Part shown: piece after piece, positions 41,033 to 54,448 of the stretch | How the letters are laid out: each line of letters opens with the position of its first letter | Numbering within the stretch: position 1 is the stretch's first letter | Source of the DNA: Pyrenochaeta sp. MPI-SDFR-AT-0127 | Lineage: Eukaryota; Ascomycota; Dothideomycetes; Pleosporales; Cucurbitariaceae | Assembly (NCBI GenBank): GCA_020747015.1 | Contig: JAGTJM010000052.1 | Span: 1 to 64,000 of the forward strand | Direction of reading: 5' to 3' | DNA: 64,000 nt | Notes under the pieces: generated by a model | Database searches by the model: none | Told to the model about the DNA's origin: nothing | What the model saw: only the letters and a program-made list of their open reading frames with translations | Made by a program: the position numbers and the translations under genes

Positions 41033-44000
41033 GGTTGTCAGAGTGTTTGGAGAGAACGTTGGGTGAGAAGAAGGAGTATTGTGGTATTGGTAAAGAGTGA
41101 TGGACGTTGAGTCGCAGTTAGCTCCGGGCTATGTGAAAGAGTGACTGGTCAATGAATGACTGGAAAATGAGTGACTGCTCAGCGTGCGAGATAGAAACAA
41201 TGAGAAGGGGGAGAGGGACTGGTTTTTGTATAGCGGCATTGTTTTGGAGGCGCTTGCTTTCAGCCCCGCCACGTCCGAGGTCAAGGGGTATGCAGCGCTT
41301 GGTATTCTCTGTTCCTGAAGCCTCAGCGCCTTGATGACGAGAGCTTCGGTGCGCTAATGCAGGAACGAGCTTTTAGTCACAGACCTCTGCCCAACGTGTT
41401 GAAGGGCTTGACGCCGCAACGCCTGCTTACCGTGGGCATGCAGGCATTCAGGATTACGAACTCTGGCCCGTTTACCCGCTCTGCACTGTCGCCTCCACGT
41501 CAAAGTCTGGACTTGTATTGTGGGCCTTTCATCTCTAGGAAAGCAGGTGTGGGCTTTGTTGTCAAAGTCTCGACGATGCCGCCAACCACAGTCAAGACTT
41601 ATGGCGGGTCTCGGGAGAGCCGGTGCTTTTCCTCATCACAGTCCCAGCGAATCACATGCTTCGGATGCGATATGGTTTTACGTTTCCCTTCGCGATGGCT
41701 TGCCGATCTCCTAGTGATCGAATTTCCACTCGGGATTGGGGCCTCGGCGGCAGGGGTGGTACCGATCAACCCGCTGTGCCTCGCTACGCCGCTGTTTCAA
41801 GTCCCAGGTCGAGGCGAGGAAAAGTTATCGATAAACCACGTGTCTATCGATACAATCCATGGTCCTCAACACTGCCGGGTGGCCGGGTGCGGAGATTTAT
41901 CATCCATGTTGCTGCGATGAGGACGACAAAAGTTATTCACACGGAAAGCGCCGCAGGATTTCGGCACGTCTTTGTCCAAGGCCCGGCCCACATTCTAGCC
42001 GCCATTCACTCCTTCACGCACTGCCCAGTGCCTGGCAGCCCTTTTGCCCGCTCTTTTTTAGGCTTTGCCTGGACGGTGACATATTTTTTGCTCAAATGCA
42101 TGCGCAATAAGCAGGTTTCAGAAGATGCAGAGAGAGCATGCGGGACAGTTGAAAGCGGAAGGACAATCAAAATAGGATCTCTTGATGCATTAGTCTGCAT
42201 CGGGTCACAACAAAAGTGACTGCAGCTAGCAGTAGGGTGTGGATAACGTGAGCAACGGGCGAATTGGGGTGCTGGCCTCGAAGCGCTGCCTGGCTGCCAA
42301 CCGAGACGGCGAATCCACGAGTATTTCTGGGCCACGACCCACCTGACAAAATCCTTCCAGTCAGCGCTCCGCTCTTTCGACTTCCCCGGCGCGAAGGATC
42401 GATGACCAGGTACATGTCCTGCGAACCGGCTGTTACGTGCACCACGACGGCACACTTCGCCGGGCGACTGCATGGCCCCAGCAGATGCGATGGTGTCGTC
42501 GCGGACCATTGGTACTTTTGTGATTGAATGACTTCTCGTACTGCATGCAAGACTCAGTTCAGGGGTATTGGGCGAGCGCTCATACGCTACAATGTTGACT
42601 TGAGGGGGAAGTGTAGATGGGGCTGAAACTTACCAGGCTTTTCAATTGCTCATCTCCCGGCCCGCATCAGCGCCACATTTCCGTTTCGTTCATCTCCGCA
42701 AGTCAGACTCTTCACCTCAACGTCGGCTGCCTTCTGTTCCACCTAACCATCGCAAGGTCCTCGTAATTAACGTTGGCCTTTCTGTGTCAAGGACGAGCGT
42801 CTTACGACAAAGTCACCGTTCATAGCCCGTTGAGAACATCCCTGACGTTTTCACGCAATGTACAACTGTGCAGGTATATGTTCGTCTAGAAAGCGGGACT
42901 GGAGACAATCTCGATCTTCTCACGCCTGGAAACAATGCCTAACAATTCACGCCATGCATTGTCTGCGTTCAGAGTGCTAGCATGAGCGACGGTCCTGCCT
43001 GAGAGCTCAAAGTCCTATCACTTCTGTACGAAGTTTTTAAGAGTATTTTATGCTTGAACAAAGGCAGGAGCTATGAAATGTAATGACACGTCCTGCTACA
43101 CTTTGAAAGGCATTGCTTATGAAATGTATACCATCGTACACCTACTATAGTATGATGTGCCTTAACATCAACACTGCTTTCACACCTGTACACTCAGCAA
43201 GTTTGCTCGCCACAAAAACAAATGGTATCAGCCTGGCCGGAGCTATGGGTGGCCCCGTCCACGTAATTCGACCGAAGATGCTTGGCGTAAAGGAGAATTG
43301 CCCCAATTCGTTTTGATGTCCGTGCAAAGAAACGACGTATGCACAGCCTACGCAACAGGAGCTTCAATGAGGTCCTTCCTGCAAATAGGAAGCTGAAGCT
43401 CGGCACAGAGACCGCCAGGTGCTTCGGACCACTGTACTGACTCTGCTTCCCCACTCACTTTTCGGGCCGAACTCTAACCCAGTATTGCAACACGCTTTTC
43501 GAGCAGGAGAGAATACGCGGCGTGCGCACCGATCACTGGAAGCGAAGTGTAATCGCCCCAGTCTCCGATTCCAGTCTGCCTCCAAGAGTTTTCCCTCGTT
43601 CCTCATTTCTGCCGCGGTCGCACACTCCCTTTTGTGTGTGCTCACCATGTTGACAGAAAATAACGCCACTAAATGGAATAAATTGCAGTGATCGACTTTG
43701 CGTGGTGCGTCACGAAATACGTGCTGCGCCATCTGGCTGCGTTCCACGACAACGTTATCTCCATCTCCATGCATTATCAATCAGTCTTGCTCATCATCAA
43801 GTCTTATAGAACCAAGAATTACTGACTGTACGCACTCAAACTGTATATGGCAAGGGTTTGGTACCAAACCCTACGAGTAAAGCAAATCAAGCGATGCTTC
43901 AATTGCAAATGCAACTCACAGGCGTCGGTTCAATGAGCCAGTTTAGTTCCATTTACGGATCGGCAATAAAAGGTTTCCGACAACAAAGTAAGAGATTGAG

Positions 44001-45526
44001 CTTCTGGGGAGCAGTATGTTTACAGTCATTCTGAAGTCATCCGCAGCTTTGCACCATCTTGCGGATACCTAGCCCTGAGCAGGAGGCAAGTAAGATGATT
44101 TGCGGATCTTGGATGCCTTGTTGCAGTGCTCTCGTATTGGTGTTGGGAAAGAGCCGAGGCACGGAATGACCTAAACAGTGTGCGTTCTTTGCCTTTCATG
44201 CATAGTAATGCTTGATGTGGTTGGTCAAAAAGGAAAGTATCGCTGTAGATGATGTGACTTCCGCCTGGTTACGGAAGGCGGTTCAGCTCAAGCAACAGCT
44301 TAGGAACAATTCCGCACCTTAGGAGATGTCTGACATCAGCGATAGGCCGTGGCTCAGCCGTTACGCAAGACGCAATACATTTATGTATGTCTAGGCGCAT
44401 ACTTGACTCGCCCGTTTAATCGTACGGAACTGGAAGTAGGGCCGACATTCTGCCCGGCGTTGGGAAGCACCAGATCCCTCCCTATCACCATTTCAAAGTT
44501 ATTTATCAGCCTTACTTTATGATCGCCTGTATCTTGAGATCAGAGCCTTTTCAGGTCATCACCACTGCAAATGCAATCATGGGCGACACTCTTGCCGCAT
44601 CAGCGCTATAGGATCACTACATGGACTTGAGGTCCCTGGTATGGAGGATGCTGCGGAGATTCAGGGTGACAACTCCTATAGTGCACGCTGGAATGAGGCC
44701 TTCGTCAGTCCACTCTTTTCAGACCAGACTTTAACATATATTAATGAAATGGAACACAAGGCAACCATAACCAGCTGCAAAGTCATGAATCCCTCATCAA
44801 CACTGAGCTTAATCTCGATGAAATTCACACCACCCCATGCCTCTTCCACCGCTACAGACCACTCTACACATCTTTCTATTTCCGCGGTAGACAATCAGTG
44901 CTTGAGTCTGATTGATTTTATTAAGAGATAGAGTTGTCAGTTGCTTAGTACCTCTATCGTGATAGCGACCTTCCTTCCCAACATTCAGTGGCTTCCGGTT
45001 TCATACTTTCGGACCCAGGTAGTGCTTATGAAACTTCAACCAGACGATTATGTGTGAGCACATATACACTACATTCGTTACACAATTTCCATTAGTGTAG
45101 TTAATCGTAATGAGTGCACCCTAAAATTTTCCTTGCTTTTGTTGGGGATGTGTTGGTACGGTCTTGATCAGTCGCGAATAAGGAGCATTAGAGTTTAAGT
45201 TCTCTTAGATGCAAAATGTCATAAAGACCTCCAATGAATTCTAAACACTTAAATCGAGTCTCATGCTGTGTTTTAATGATGTTGAGATGATGTTGTGAAT
45301 ATTGAATGCTTGTTGGCAGCCATTCGAGTGACAATCATTCAGAGGTTGTTGAAAAAGAAGTAATCAGACTCGGCCACCAAAATCAGAGAAATGAGAGCAC
45401 GTGGAGCCCAAGGACCTCAATGAAGCTTTGTTAGATATATAGCTCTTCTGATTATTCATGTTACAAATATCGTAGTATGCCTAAGGGTAGATATTAATGT
45501 CCAACTTCCACAATGTTCCATGACCT
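41033..45526. other. Gene-poor interval of 4.5 kb
   Basis: This holds the LPMO promoter and the 3' flank of the MFS gene. Several overlapping open frames on both strands between 41357 and 42550, and a 138-codon minus frame at 43364-43780, are long by chance in GC-richer DNA. They have no domain, signal peptide or splice logic that I can recognise. No repeat or RNA gene seen. Confidence 0.45.
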
Positions 45527-47166
45527 TTAGCTTGTTGTCTTATTACCATCAGGTGTGGCGACAGTTGTAAACTCCCGAGAATCTCGTCCATCTTCAGGCA
45601 GCTTACCCTCTACGCTGCTCCTGGCGGCTAGTTGTTCAGCTGCTCCAGGTGCAAAGTCGCGATATTCGGAGCTAGTACCCAGTCTAAATCCAAGATAGAT
45701 GGTCATTAAGAAGGTGGCGCATAGCATACCGAACACGGTCCACTGTGAGAGAGTCAGACAAATTGTTGATTCTATGATTGGCAGGAATATTGGAATACTT
45801 ACGTTTCCCATTGGGTAATTTGGCCCATCTGTTCTCGGAAACAAGAACGGCGCGCTAATGCCTCCGCAGTTCGATATCGCAATCGTTACGCCAGTTGCCA
45901 ACGCAGTCGCCGTCGATCCGGAAACTGTAGCGGTACGATGTGCCAGGAAGGGCATTACGGCTGAGTTAGTACATGCGATCAAAAAGACGGCGACATAGCG
46001 GCCGATCCAGTTCGTCACTACAGCCAAGAGAAGGTATCCTGTACCGACAAGGACAAGGCCGGCAAGAGCATGGCGAATGCGTTCTTTGGAGTAGTCGGAA
46101 TGCAAGCAATTGCTTAAGATGATGATAAGACCGAACACATTAGGGGGTACAGTAAGCAGCTGCGCGATGTAGCCCTTGAAGCCGAGGTTTGCGACGATAG
46201 TTGGCGAGAAGTAGCTGAAGCTGTTCAGGCTGTTCACCATAAAGAAGTAACTCAAGGCGTAGACCCAGAACAAGGGATCGAGTAACGTCTTTTTGGCGGT
46301 TTTACGGTCGAATGTCTTGTCTTCTTTGTTAGGCGCGAATGGGCCCATGCGAGCAACCGCAAAAGCTCGCTCCTCTTCGGTCAAGAACTTGGCATCCTGA
46401 GGGTAGTCTGGCATCCACACCCATACAACAATACCGAATAGAACTGCAGGTATACCAGTGAGGATAAAGAGCCACTGCCAGCCGGCCAGATTGGCCTTGC
46501 CGTTAAGAAAAGAAATTCCGGTCGCGAGGAGTCCGCTGAAGGCACCAGCAACCGCGACAGATCCAGCAAAGATGGCCAATCGTGTAGCTCGCTCTGATGG
46601 CTTGTACCAATAGCAGAGGTACATGACAACACCTGGAAAGAATCCAGCTTCAGCGACACCCAGGAAAAATCGGACAGCTAGCAAGCCTTCGAAGCTCGAG
46701 ACAGCCGAGGTGCAAATAGTAATAACGCCCCAGCTAATCATGATGCGACCAATCCAAACCGAGGGAGAGAAATATTTCATGGCGAAGTTGCTCGGCGCTT
46801 CGAAAATAACATAGGGGACGAAGAAGACGGCCACGGCAATGTTGTAACGGTTTCCCGATAGGTCAAGCTCCTGAACGATATTGTTTTCCGGAATGTCATT
46901 ATTGAGCGTTCGTGCGTTGCCCAGATTGACCTGAACAAAGTTAGAACAGATCTTGGGTTCTGACTGCGCTTCTCCATTTGACTTACACGGTCAAGAAAGT
47001 TGATGAGATAGGAAATGCAGATGAAAGGGAGAATTCGTGTGTCCATCTTTCGAACAATGCGCCTCTCCATCGCCTTGTCGTTCAAATCTGGGATGTAGGT
47101 CGAGCCAACGCCCACATCTGGACCAATGTTTCCATCATCAGTGTGCTTGTCTTTCGTGATCGTCAT
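45527..47166 (-). CDS. MFS transporter, anion:cation symporter (Dal5/Tna1-type permease)
   Basis: Three exons: 47166-46987, 46930-45803 and 45742-45527, with introns of 56 and 60 bp. The second is a multiple of three and would be translated through if missed. The start at 47166 is ATG; the frame opens five codons earlier only with TTG. The product is 507 residues with 12 predicted membrane segments. Family signatures include KMDTRILPFICISYLINFLDRVNLGNAR in segment 1, RFFLGVAEAGFFPG and YLCYWYKPSERATRLA around segments 3-4, GWQWLFILTGIPA, and MPDYPQDAKFLTEEER in the long central loop. This subfamily imports nicotinate, allantoate, pantothenate or similar carboxylates at the plasma membrane by proton symport. 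Substrate cannot be told from sequence. Confidence 0.92.
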
Positions 47167-49036
47167 GGCAAATTCAATCAAATTGACTGCTAACGGAAGA
47201 TCACGTCAAGGACAGCCTGTGAAGAGACGAGTGTCGCTGTCGGATTATGCGAATAATGGCCTTCCAAGGGGCGCAATCAGACCCTTTTTCTATCCAGTCT
47301 GCCATCGCGGAGATGTTTCCACCAAGCATGCAAGCTCGGGTGATCGGTACGGTCAGGCAGAGCCATTATCTTTGGGGAGATAAGATAGATAAAGCCTCTG
47401 ATAGAGGGCGTCGGTGCGAAATGCAGGGCGATGAAAAGCACTGCTAATTGTGCCACCTGATAGCGTGGTTTTCAGTGTGGGGTGTGGGTCCTGGGGACTT
47501 CCTTCGCCAGGGTTCGGCACAAATATTGTTGATGGACATGACACCGAAGGACCAACCGAGGCGATATCGGGACCGAACTAAGAAATATCTGTTGTCTGTG
47601 TAAGCAAATATCCGAGATTCACCCCTTCAACGGTGCAAGCCACCATCTCTAGCGACACAACTAGCCATAATCTTCTCACCGCATTGCGTGAGTGGACGAT
47701 AGTACAACCAGGAAGAGCATGAATCGAACCACAGCCTACCAAAGGAGCGTTGTCGCCAAGGCGCTAAACTCACATTGGCAATGAAGAGGGATCCACTACG
47801 ATCGTGGACTATATCTATGAGCTTTTACACTTATGTACGAAGAATTCCTATTCGAACGTTGTTTCAAATGCGATAAATGCGAGTTGGGGTGCAGCGCAGC
47901 CCTAAGCACCTCTGGCATAATGACGTGGATATTATAAGATTTAAACATAAAAATATCATCTACTCCATGTTTGCAGCGTCGTATATACTAGGTTTAATAT
48001 CGTCGCAGACCACCTGCGACTCGAGTTGTATCGTATGCGACTCTCGTGTCTCTATAGTTCTTGGGTGGGTCGCTTCCTAAGCGCAGGGCTGTGGTGAGGA
48101 CAATCTGGTAACAACAACACAAAAGGTATCATAACCATGCGTGCAATGTACCGACATCTAGACTCTCCGTCATCCGTCCGCGAGGCAGCGCTGTTTGACG
48201 CGCGCAACATCATTTTTCAGCTAAGCGATATCCTGAATGGCGAAAACTAGATCAAGACATGCACTTTCTTTGTTCATCCAGCGAACACACTCGAAGTTAC
48301 TCTCAACAATTCAATGTGCATTGGTATTCCCTACCTGTTCGCGGCTATCAGATATTATCCCAATGCCCCGAACCTCGGGTAGAGCCAGACTGCTAGAGGC
48401 TTGCTGTACGATGTCGAGTCTCTAGCTATAATTGCCAAGGTGCCAGTGAAGGAAGCATTTTTTTTCAAACAACGCGAAGAATGCTGATCGCATGTGTTAT
48501 CATATCCTTCAGAACTTCGGTGACGATTCCAGTTACGACATATGTTCGACACCCTAGAGATGCCTCGAAATTAGCCATAAGGATGTTTGTTACTATTGCA
48601 GAGACTGCTGCTCAAGAAAAGAATAGGAGGGCATTGTGACAGAGGACAAGAAGGAAATGGTAGCACCCACCGATAGGAAAGAGTGAATGAAGCAGACCAA
48701 AAGTCGGATTGTGAGTTCTACCATGTACACTGGTAGGCTCCTTTCACTGAACTATGCTGAGACAAGAACAGAGACAATCGCTGTGCCAAAAGAGAAGGCA
48801 TTGAAGCAGTTGTGGGCCAAGTGTAGGTTCTTAACAGTGAGAGAAGGCATGCGAGGCTATTTCGGCTTGCGGTTTGCTACAGGTAGAGCTATATATCTGC
48901 GGATCTTGATGCGAAAGTGAGTAAATATCGAACACGAGAAACTGCCGAAACTCGGCTCAACCCCCAGCATCACGAGCCGCAACGAGGAGCCAGAACCCCA
49001 GCCTCGCAGCATGCATCCTTCAGATGCACGACAACC
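47167..49036. other. Divergent intergenic region, no gene seen
   Basis: These 1.87 kb separate the MFS gene and the second HET gene. Near 47700-47790 the minus strand shows a tRNA-like T-loop string (GGTTCGATTC) and a D-arm-like string, but the stems do not pair. A 77-codon frame at 48687-48920 ends next to a gtgagt and might be an upstream noncoding or extra exon of the HET gene; I could not support it. Confidence 0.45.
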
Positions 49037-51422
49037 ATGCTGCGTCGTATCGCAAGTGCAATATCGCTGGACACGATTATTCCAGATGCGGAACCCTATC
49101 ACGATGGTTGGGATGACGATGCGCGACCTATGAGCATTGGCGTGGGCCGTGGCACACCTGGCAACGATGCTTCACTTTGCGACAGGTGCCAAAACTTCAA
49201 TATTCAGTCTTTTGCCCAAAGTACTACCCGAAGGAAGGGCTATCTTTTAAAGGATGTTGAAGAGAGTGTTGGAACAGGATGCACTTTCTGCGCGCTATTA
49301 CTAGAAGCTGTAAAGGGCGTTGAGAAGCCAGAGTACTTCTTCACAAACGCGTTTCTTCCAGGGAAAACTGTCACAAACCCAGATGTGTACATCCACATTA
49401 CCGCGTCTGATAGTTACAACGATGAGCTATCCAATTTGGGGTCACCTGGTTTACGTGCCAATCGTCTGTTGATCGAACTGGGTGATCGGTTCAGCGGAAT
49501 AAAAAAGATCTCAACCCATGAGCTGTGTCTTGCAGCTGATCCTTGTAGGCGACACTTCATTATTCATGAAAACATAATACCTATAGAATATTCCGCTAAC
49601 AGGTCTGCCAACAGCGAGCCCCGCTGCAGTGAGTGAGGACATAATTGGTCGCTATATCGGGCAGGACCCTTTCTCAGACTCGCATTTCGAGACCGCACAG
49701 AGCTGGGTTGAGGCTTGCGCTTCCCATCCAAAGTGCAAAGAAACGGTGTCTGGGTCCACGAGTATTGATTCATATCACTCTCCGTTACCCACACGTGTTA
49801 TCGAAGTGGTACAGGAAGGGGGTCGAACTCGACTCTACCTTCGTCAAACAGAAGGCTTGCATGGCGCCTACATAACATTAACCCATCGCTGGAATGAGTT
49901 CATGGGACAGTGCATTACTACAACGTTGAATCTTGAACAGCGATTACTGGGAAGCGACTTTGGGAGCTTGCCACAGCTCTTCCTGGATGCTTTCGAAATA
50001 GTGGAAAAGATGAACATCAAGTATATCTGGATTGATTCAATCTGTATCATACAAGAGGGAGACAATTACGTGGATTGGAAACGCGAGGCGCCGAAAATGG
50101 CGCAGTACTATCAATTCTCCATTTTTACGCTGGCTGGAACAGCGGAAGACATGACTGGCGGGCTGAAAAGACATTATGCCGAAGGAGCCATACCCTGGGC
50201 TTCCTGGCTTGCGCAGCTACCATATCGTGACAAGACAGGTACAGTCACCGGGGACTTTTATGCATACACACGGCGTGTTCCGCTTGTTGATGAGTATATG
50301 CAACAGGTCAGGTCCAGCATTCTCTTTCGCCGAGGGTGGATATTGCAAGAATGGCTTTTAAGTAAGCGGTTATTGTGGTATACGCCCCATGGCTTATTTT
50401 ATGAGTGCCAGCAAGAGCTGCCTCGATGTCACGACCAATCTCAGCTTACCTTTGGGCGTGCTAACCCTGAGCTACGTGCCCATTTGGAGCTCAAAGCATC
50501 TTTCCATCACTCGAATAAGGATATTACGACTTTTTGGTACCATGCGCTCGAAGTCTATTCTGGACAGCATCTGACGAAACCGACGGATCGCATTTTGGCC
50601 GTTGCGGGTTTGGCGAAAGAGGTCAGTCCTATACTTGCAAATCCCAAGCGTCTTCCAAGTATGGGGCAGGATGACCAAAACGAAGTGTATGTTGCAGGCC
50701 TTTGGCTACGCGATATACACCACGGTCTGCTGTGGGAGCAAGATCATTCTGCAAATACCCTTATAGGTAGGGTTAACGAAGCGCCGTCATGGTCTTGGGC
50801 GTCACTCATGACGCTAGTGAAATGGCCCGAGAAGAGTGCAGACACAAAGCCTGCATTCAGTGTTACTGGCATCTGCTTTGAGCAGCGACAGAGACACGGC
50901 GTTCCAAATCATCTTGTGTATGACAACTGCAGGCTGAGACCCTTCAACCCAACAAGCGACGCGCCGCACTTCGATCCTACAAATATGTTCTCATGCCTTC
51001 ATATTCGTGGCAAGCTGCACACGTTACATGTTCGCGGATTTCTAGAAACCGAAGAGAACCTCCAGAGTGCTGCGCTATCGACTGCGTACGAGCCGATACC
51101 GAAGACATGCAACTGGCGTGCCATATGCTCTGCTTTCCGTCCCGAAATCATTGCGGGGTGGGGCTCGTTGGAACAGTTCGAAGAACATCCCACAGCATGT
51201 TCTGATTTTGGTGTAGCTGTATATGCCCTCCATGTCTCGACACGACATTTGCGACATGGTCTGTGGTTGAAAAGGTCTGATCCAGTTCTAGATGTGCTGT
51301 TCGTTGAGCAGGTGGGAGAGAGTGTTGATGTCTTTAAAAGGTTGGGTGTAGGAAGGATAGCGGATAGAGCTCTCATTGCTGAGTTCAAGCAGGTTGAGTA
51401 TCGGGATGTACAGCTCATCTGA
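49037..51422 (+). CDS. HET-domain protein, second copy
   Basis: Two exons: 49037-49544 and 49603-51422, with a 58-bp intron (donor GTAGGC, acceptor CTAACAG). Product 775 residues. The unspliced DNA looks frameshifted near 49630. Splicing removes this and joins LCLAADPC to LPTASPAAVSEDIIGRYIG, which then reads on normally. The start is the ATG at 49037 (LRRIASAISL). The N-terminal region has the usual CDRCQNF and GCTFCALL cysteine pairs. The HET core begins near residue 258 with ITLTHRWNE, where most members have a SY-W-G motif, then KYIWIDSICIIQEGDNYVDWKREAP and ILFRRGWILQEWLLSKRLLWY near 410. The C-terminus contains the common PSWSWAS motif. Presumed allorecognition or cell-death role; partner unknown. 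Confidence 0.88.
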
Positions 51423-51971
51423 TTTGAAATCAGCATCGTGCTTTTGAGGTAGGGTATCGACCTGGCCGGTCCATTCATATGACATTTATTGTTCATAAAA
51501 TTCAACTATAGACTCTTTAAACCGCTCTCAGTCTATATTGCTTGCGCAACTTCAAAGTTGCCACTCAGGGTTGTCAGAGGGTGTACGTTTCAGAGCAAGA
51601 AGTGGTGCGTACAATTATGCAATTGACCCAGACATTTGCATAAGAGTCAACTAAATGATCGTTGGAACAATGCTTCCGGTTCTGATGATGCAAATAATGT
51701 TGTCTATGACGGGATTGCGACAGTGGTGTGACCGTCAAGCTAAACACTGTGTTCAAGTCCTGACTCCTAAGGCAGGCCGAGTAACTCGGTATATTGTGCC
51801 ATGTGAACAAACCCTGGTACAAGACTTGCCAGGTTTTTTTGGAATGTGTCTTGACAAGGCAACAAAGGGGTGTTATTTTTGCGCTTAATGGTAGTGGATA
51901 CCATGATCTAAATTAAACAAAGTATCCACACTCGCTAGCAGAAAGATACATCACTATGAACGTATGCTCCA
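51423..51971. other. Convergent 3' intergenic region, no gene seen
   Basis: These 549 bases lie between the 3' ends of the HET gene and the two-exon membrane protein gene. Only short frames are present. Confidence 0.5.
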
Positions 51972-53704
51972 TCACTCAAGTCTAATGGCACCCTCCCTTG
52001 CTCCATTGTCTTGGCCCTGCTCTCGGGCCGCCCTCTCCCTATCCTCCCTGTCCGCTTGCTTCAATATTGCCCTGCACCAAAGTATCACCATACTGAACCA
52101 GCACATGGCTGTGTGGAGACCCGCCAAAAACAGTAGCGGAAAGGTGGAATATACTAGAATCTGCCACAGCACCAATTCTTTGCGCATGCTCGCAAGCTCC
52201 ACAGGGGTGACATCAGGATGCTTCAGGATTTCGCGATATGGGTCCACGAAATCGAAGAAGACGATATTATTCAAGCAGCCTCTGACGAGGAGGTATAGCG
52301 AGAGTGAGAGGTACCCGATTCGAACAAAGGTAGGACGAATGCGGAAGGTGGATTTGTGTAGCCGGCCAAGGTGGCCGTGGTAAACTGTACAGAGCCGTGG
52401 AGCAGCATTGAAGCCTGCAATGTATGCGTTATTGTCAATTGAGGTTGCATTCGCATATGCACCCCGTGGCATTGCCCTTTGCCGAGGATCATCTTGGGTT
52501 ACTTCTCCAGTGTGCAAGTTCTTGAACATTGTTATACCAGGTATGACTTTTATGAGTTTCTTCCATGGCTCAGGAACGGGCGTGTGGAATGACTCGAATA
52601 GCGAAGCTCTAATACGATGCTTGATTGCGTACAGGGAGATCAAATAAGCTCCAAGGGGTAGGTAGAGCCATTTCTTGATTGTACTTGGTTTCTGTCAGTC
52701 GATCGCGAAGATTGATAACAATGAAATGACTTGATCACTCACAACGACGGTTCTCTGAATCTGGCCAATCGTCGATCCTCTCGGATGAACAACAACTGTA
52801 AGGTTAAGATGACCGTTGAATACGGGATCAATATTAGTGGGATGAGTGGGAATGACCACCATGAGTGTGCGCCGGTATTGGCCTGGGGCATATATTGGTA
52901 TCGGGCTATGGTTTGACAATGGAGTGGAGCTGCTTCGTCCCTATTGAGTGACAATCGATTCCGCTCTTCGCTTGCACTGGTGTTTTCGATTGTGGGTTCC
53001 ACGCTTTGCTGCCCCTCAATGAGTAAATTCGAATGCGGCCCTCGTATTGTTGATGGACCATGTCTTTGTTGTGCATAAGCCCTGGCAAGATATCCACTTT
53101 CACCGATTCTATTCAATCTTCCACTCGGTGTGATGGGATCGTCTGTGTATGGCTCAATGCCCACTGTGGTATTGTTGTTCCTTCTCTTCATCCTGACAAC
53201 AGGCTCAAAGTCATCATCATCCCCACTCAGCAAAATTGTTAGTGCCATCCACACAACAAGCCCCGTTAACATCACCCACAACACAATTGCGATGATGGCA
53301 TTAACAACCCCAGTGTAAAAGTCGTCTGCTACTCTCAGCGCCATCTTGAGTGCCCAAACATGCAATATCGCATTCGGCACCAGAGTGCCCACCATTGTAC
53401 CAATCACCACATACCTATAGCCCCTCGCAGGCCTCTTGAACCCAGCAAAGCGGTCTGGCTCCTGAAAAAGAAAGACCCAAGTGATCCGTGCTCCAATGGA
53501 AAGGACGAAGGACCAGAAGTCGGGCGGTGTACATTCATATCGCCCAGTCATGTAGTGCCAATACAGCTTTCCCAGTACTGCTGCGACATGGCAAGCGGCG
53601 AGGAAGGCAAGGACATGGCGGTAAAACTGCTGTTTATGGGCGAAGAGGTCGGCGGCGAACTTCAACAAGGGCTTGCTGAGCGACGTGCGTGGTGGACTTT
53701 CCAT
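51972..53704 (-). CDS. Multi-pass membrane protein of unknown function
   Basis: Two exons: 53704-52743 and 52683-51972, with a 59-bp intron (donor GTGAGT, acceptor AACCAAG). The splice joins FREPS to TIKKWLYLPLGAYL. The product is 557 residues and the frame closes. I count roughly eight hydrophobic segments: HVLAFLAACHVAAVLGKLYW, FWSFVLSIGARITWVFLF, YVVIGTMVGTLVPNAILHVW, the AIIAIVLWVMLTGLVVWMAL pair, FPLIPLILIPYSTVILTL, LYLPLGAYLISLYAI, RIGYLSLSLYLLVRG and LVLWQILVYSTFPLLFLAGL. An acidic SGDDDDFEP turn and a long polar loop (about residues 160-275) lie between membrane halves, and the C-terminus is a charged coil. I do not recognise the family. It is convergent with the second HET gene. Confidence 0.75.
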
Positions 53705-54448
53705 CGCTGCGGGTCTAGCATGATGCTACGTAGCATCGACCAAGGTCTAGCCGGCGTCACCGTGAGCTCATGCGATCGTGTTCCCAAACGCTGGGCCCGG
53801 ACGTTGATATTGATTGTTTGCTGAAAGAGGCTGTGCTAGGACACCCCTGGCACGTGATCTCGTGTTTGCGATGCGGAAACGGCCGTTCCCCATTTAGACT
53901 GTTCTGCATTAACCCAACGGCGCCTTTTCCGTTGGACTACCTCGGCCAGCACCGTCAGTGCTCTAGCTCGGAGATTTACATGTCCACTTCCCAAGGGAGT
54001 ATGAATGCGGCGGAGACCCTTTCAACACATTGGAAGCGCCAGATTGAAAATGTTTGGTGGTCGGGAGGAATGCAGCTAGAACAAGAGCGAGCGATCATTC
54101 AATACACTCTGTCGTGGAAAAAGGAAGGTCGTTTCGACACAGGCAAGGTAGTATAATGGATATATTCACAGACTGGTCCAACGGATATCGGCCCTACAAC
54201 CTTGTCTAAATTATCGCGTAACGGAAGATCCAGCGCCATCTTTTTAGGACTGTCACCCTAGCATCGAAAGTTGTAAATAGGGTCGCAGAGCATTGGTAGT
54301 GGGTACTGTGACGTCTGATAGATCACCTACATCTATATAACACCTTGCAGCCACCGGATCTTTCAAACATCATCCTCACAGCCATCAACCCTTTCAATCA
54401 ACACAGTCGCTACCAGCAACCAATAAAACAAACCAACCAACCTTCACC
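53705..54448. promoter_or_regulatory. Divergent promoter region; TATA box for the small secreted protein
   Basis: This 744-base region separates two divergent genes. A TATA box (tatataa, 54334-54340) lies about 110 bases before the ATG at 54449, followed by a pyrimidine- and CA-rich leader. A 128-codon frame at 53770-54156 has no resemblance to a protein family. Confidence 0.5.

Noticed and set aside
41357..42550. Several long overlapping open frames on both strands (up to about 198 codons)
   Set aside because: No domain, signal peptide, splice logic or protein-like composition. Overlap on both strands is expected by chance in GC-richer DNA.
43364..43780. A 138-codon minus-strand frame
   Set aside because: No recognisable motif and no support from flanking exons.
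47700..47790. Possible tRNA gene on the minus strand
   Set aside because: A T-loop-like GGTTCGATTC and a D-arm-like string are present, but neither the acceptor, anticodon nor T stems pair. At most it is a decayed fragment.
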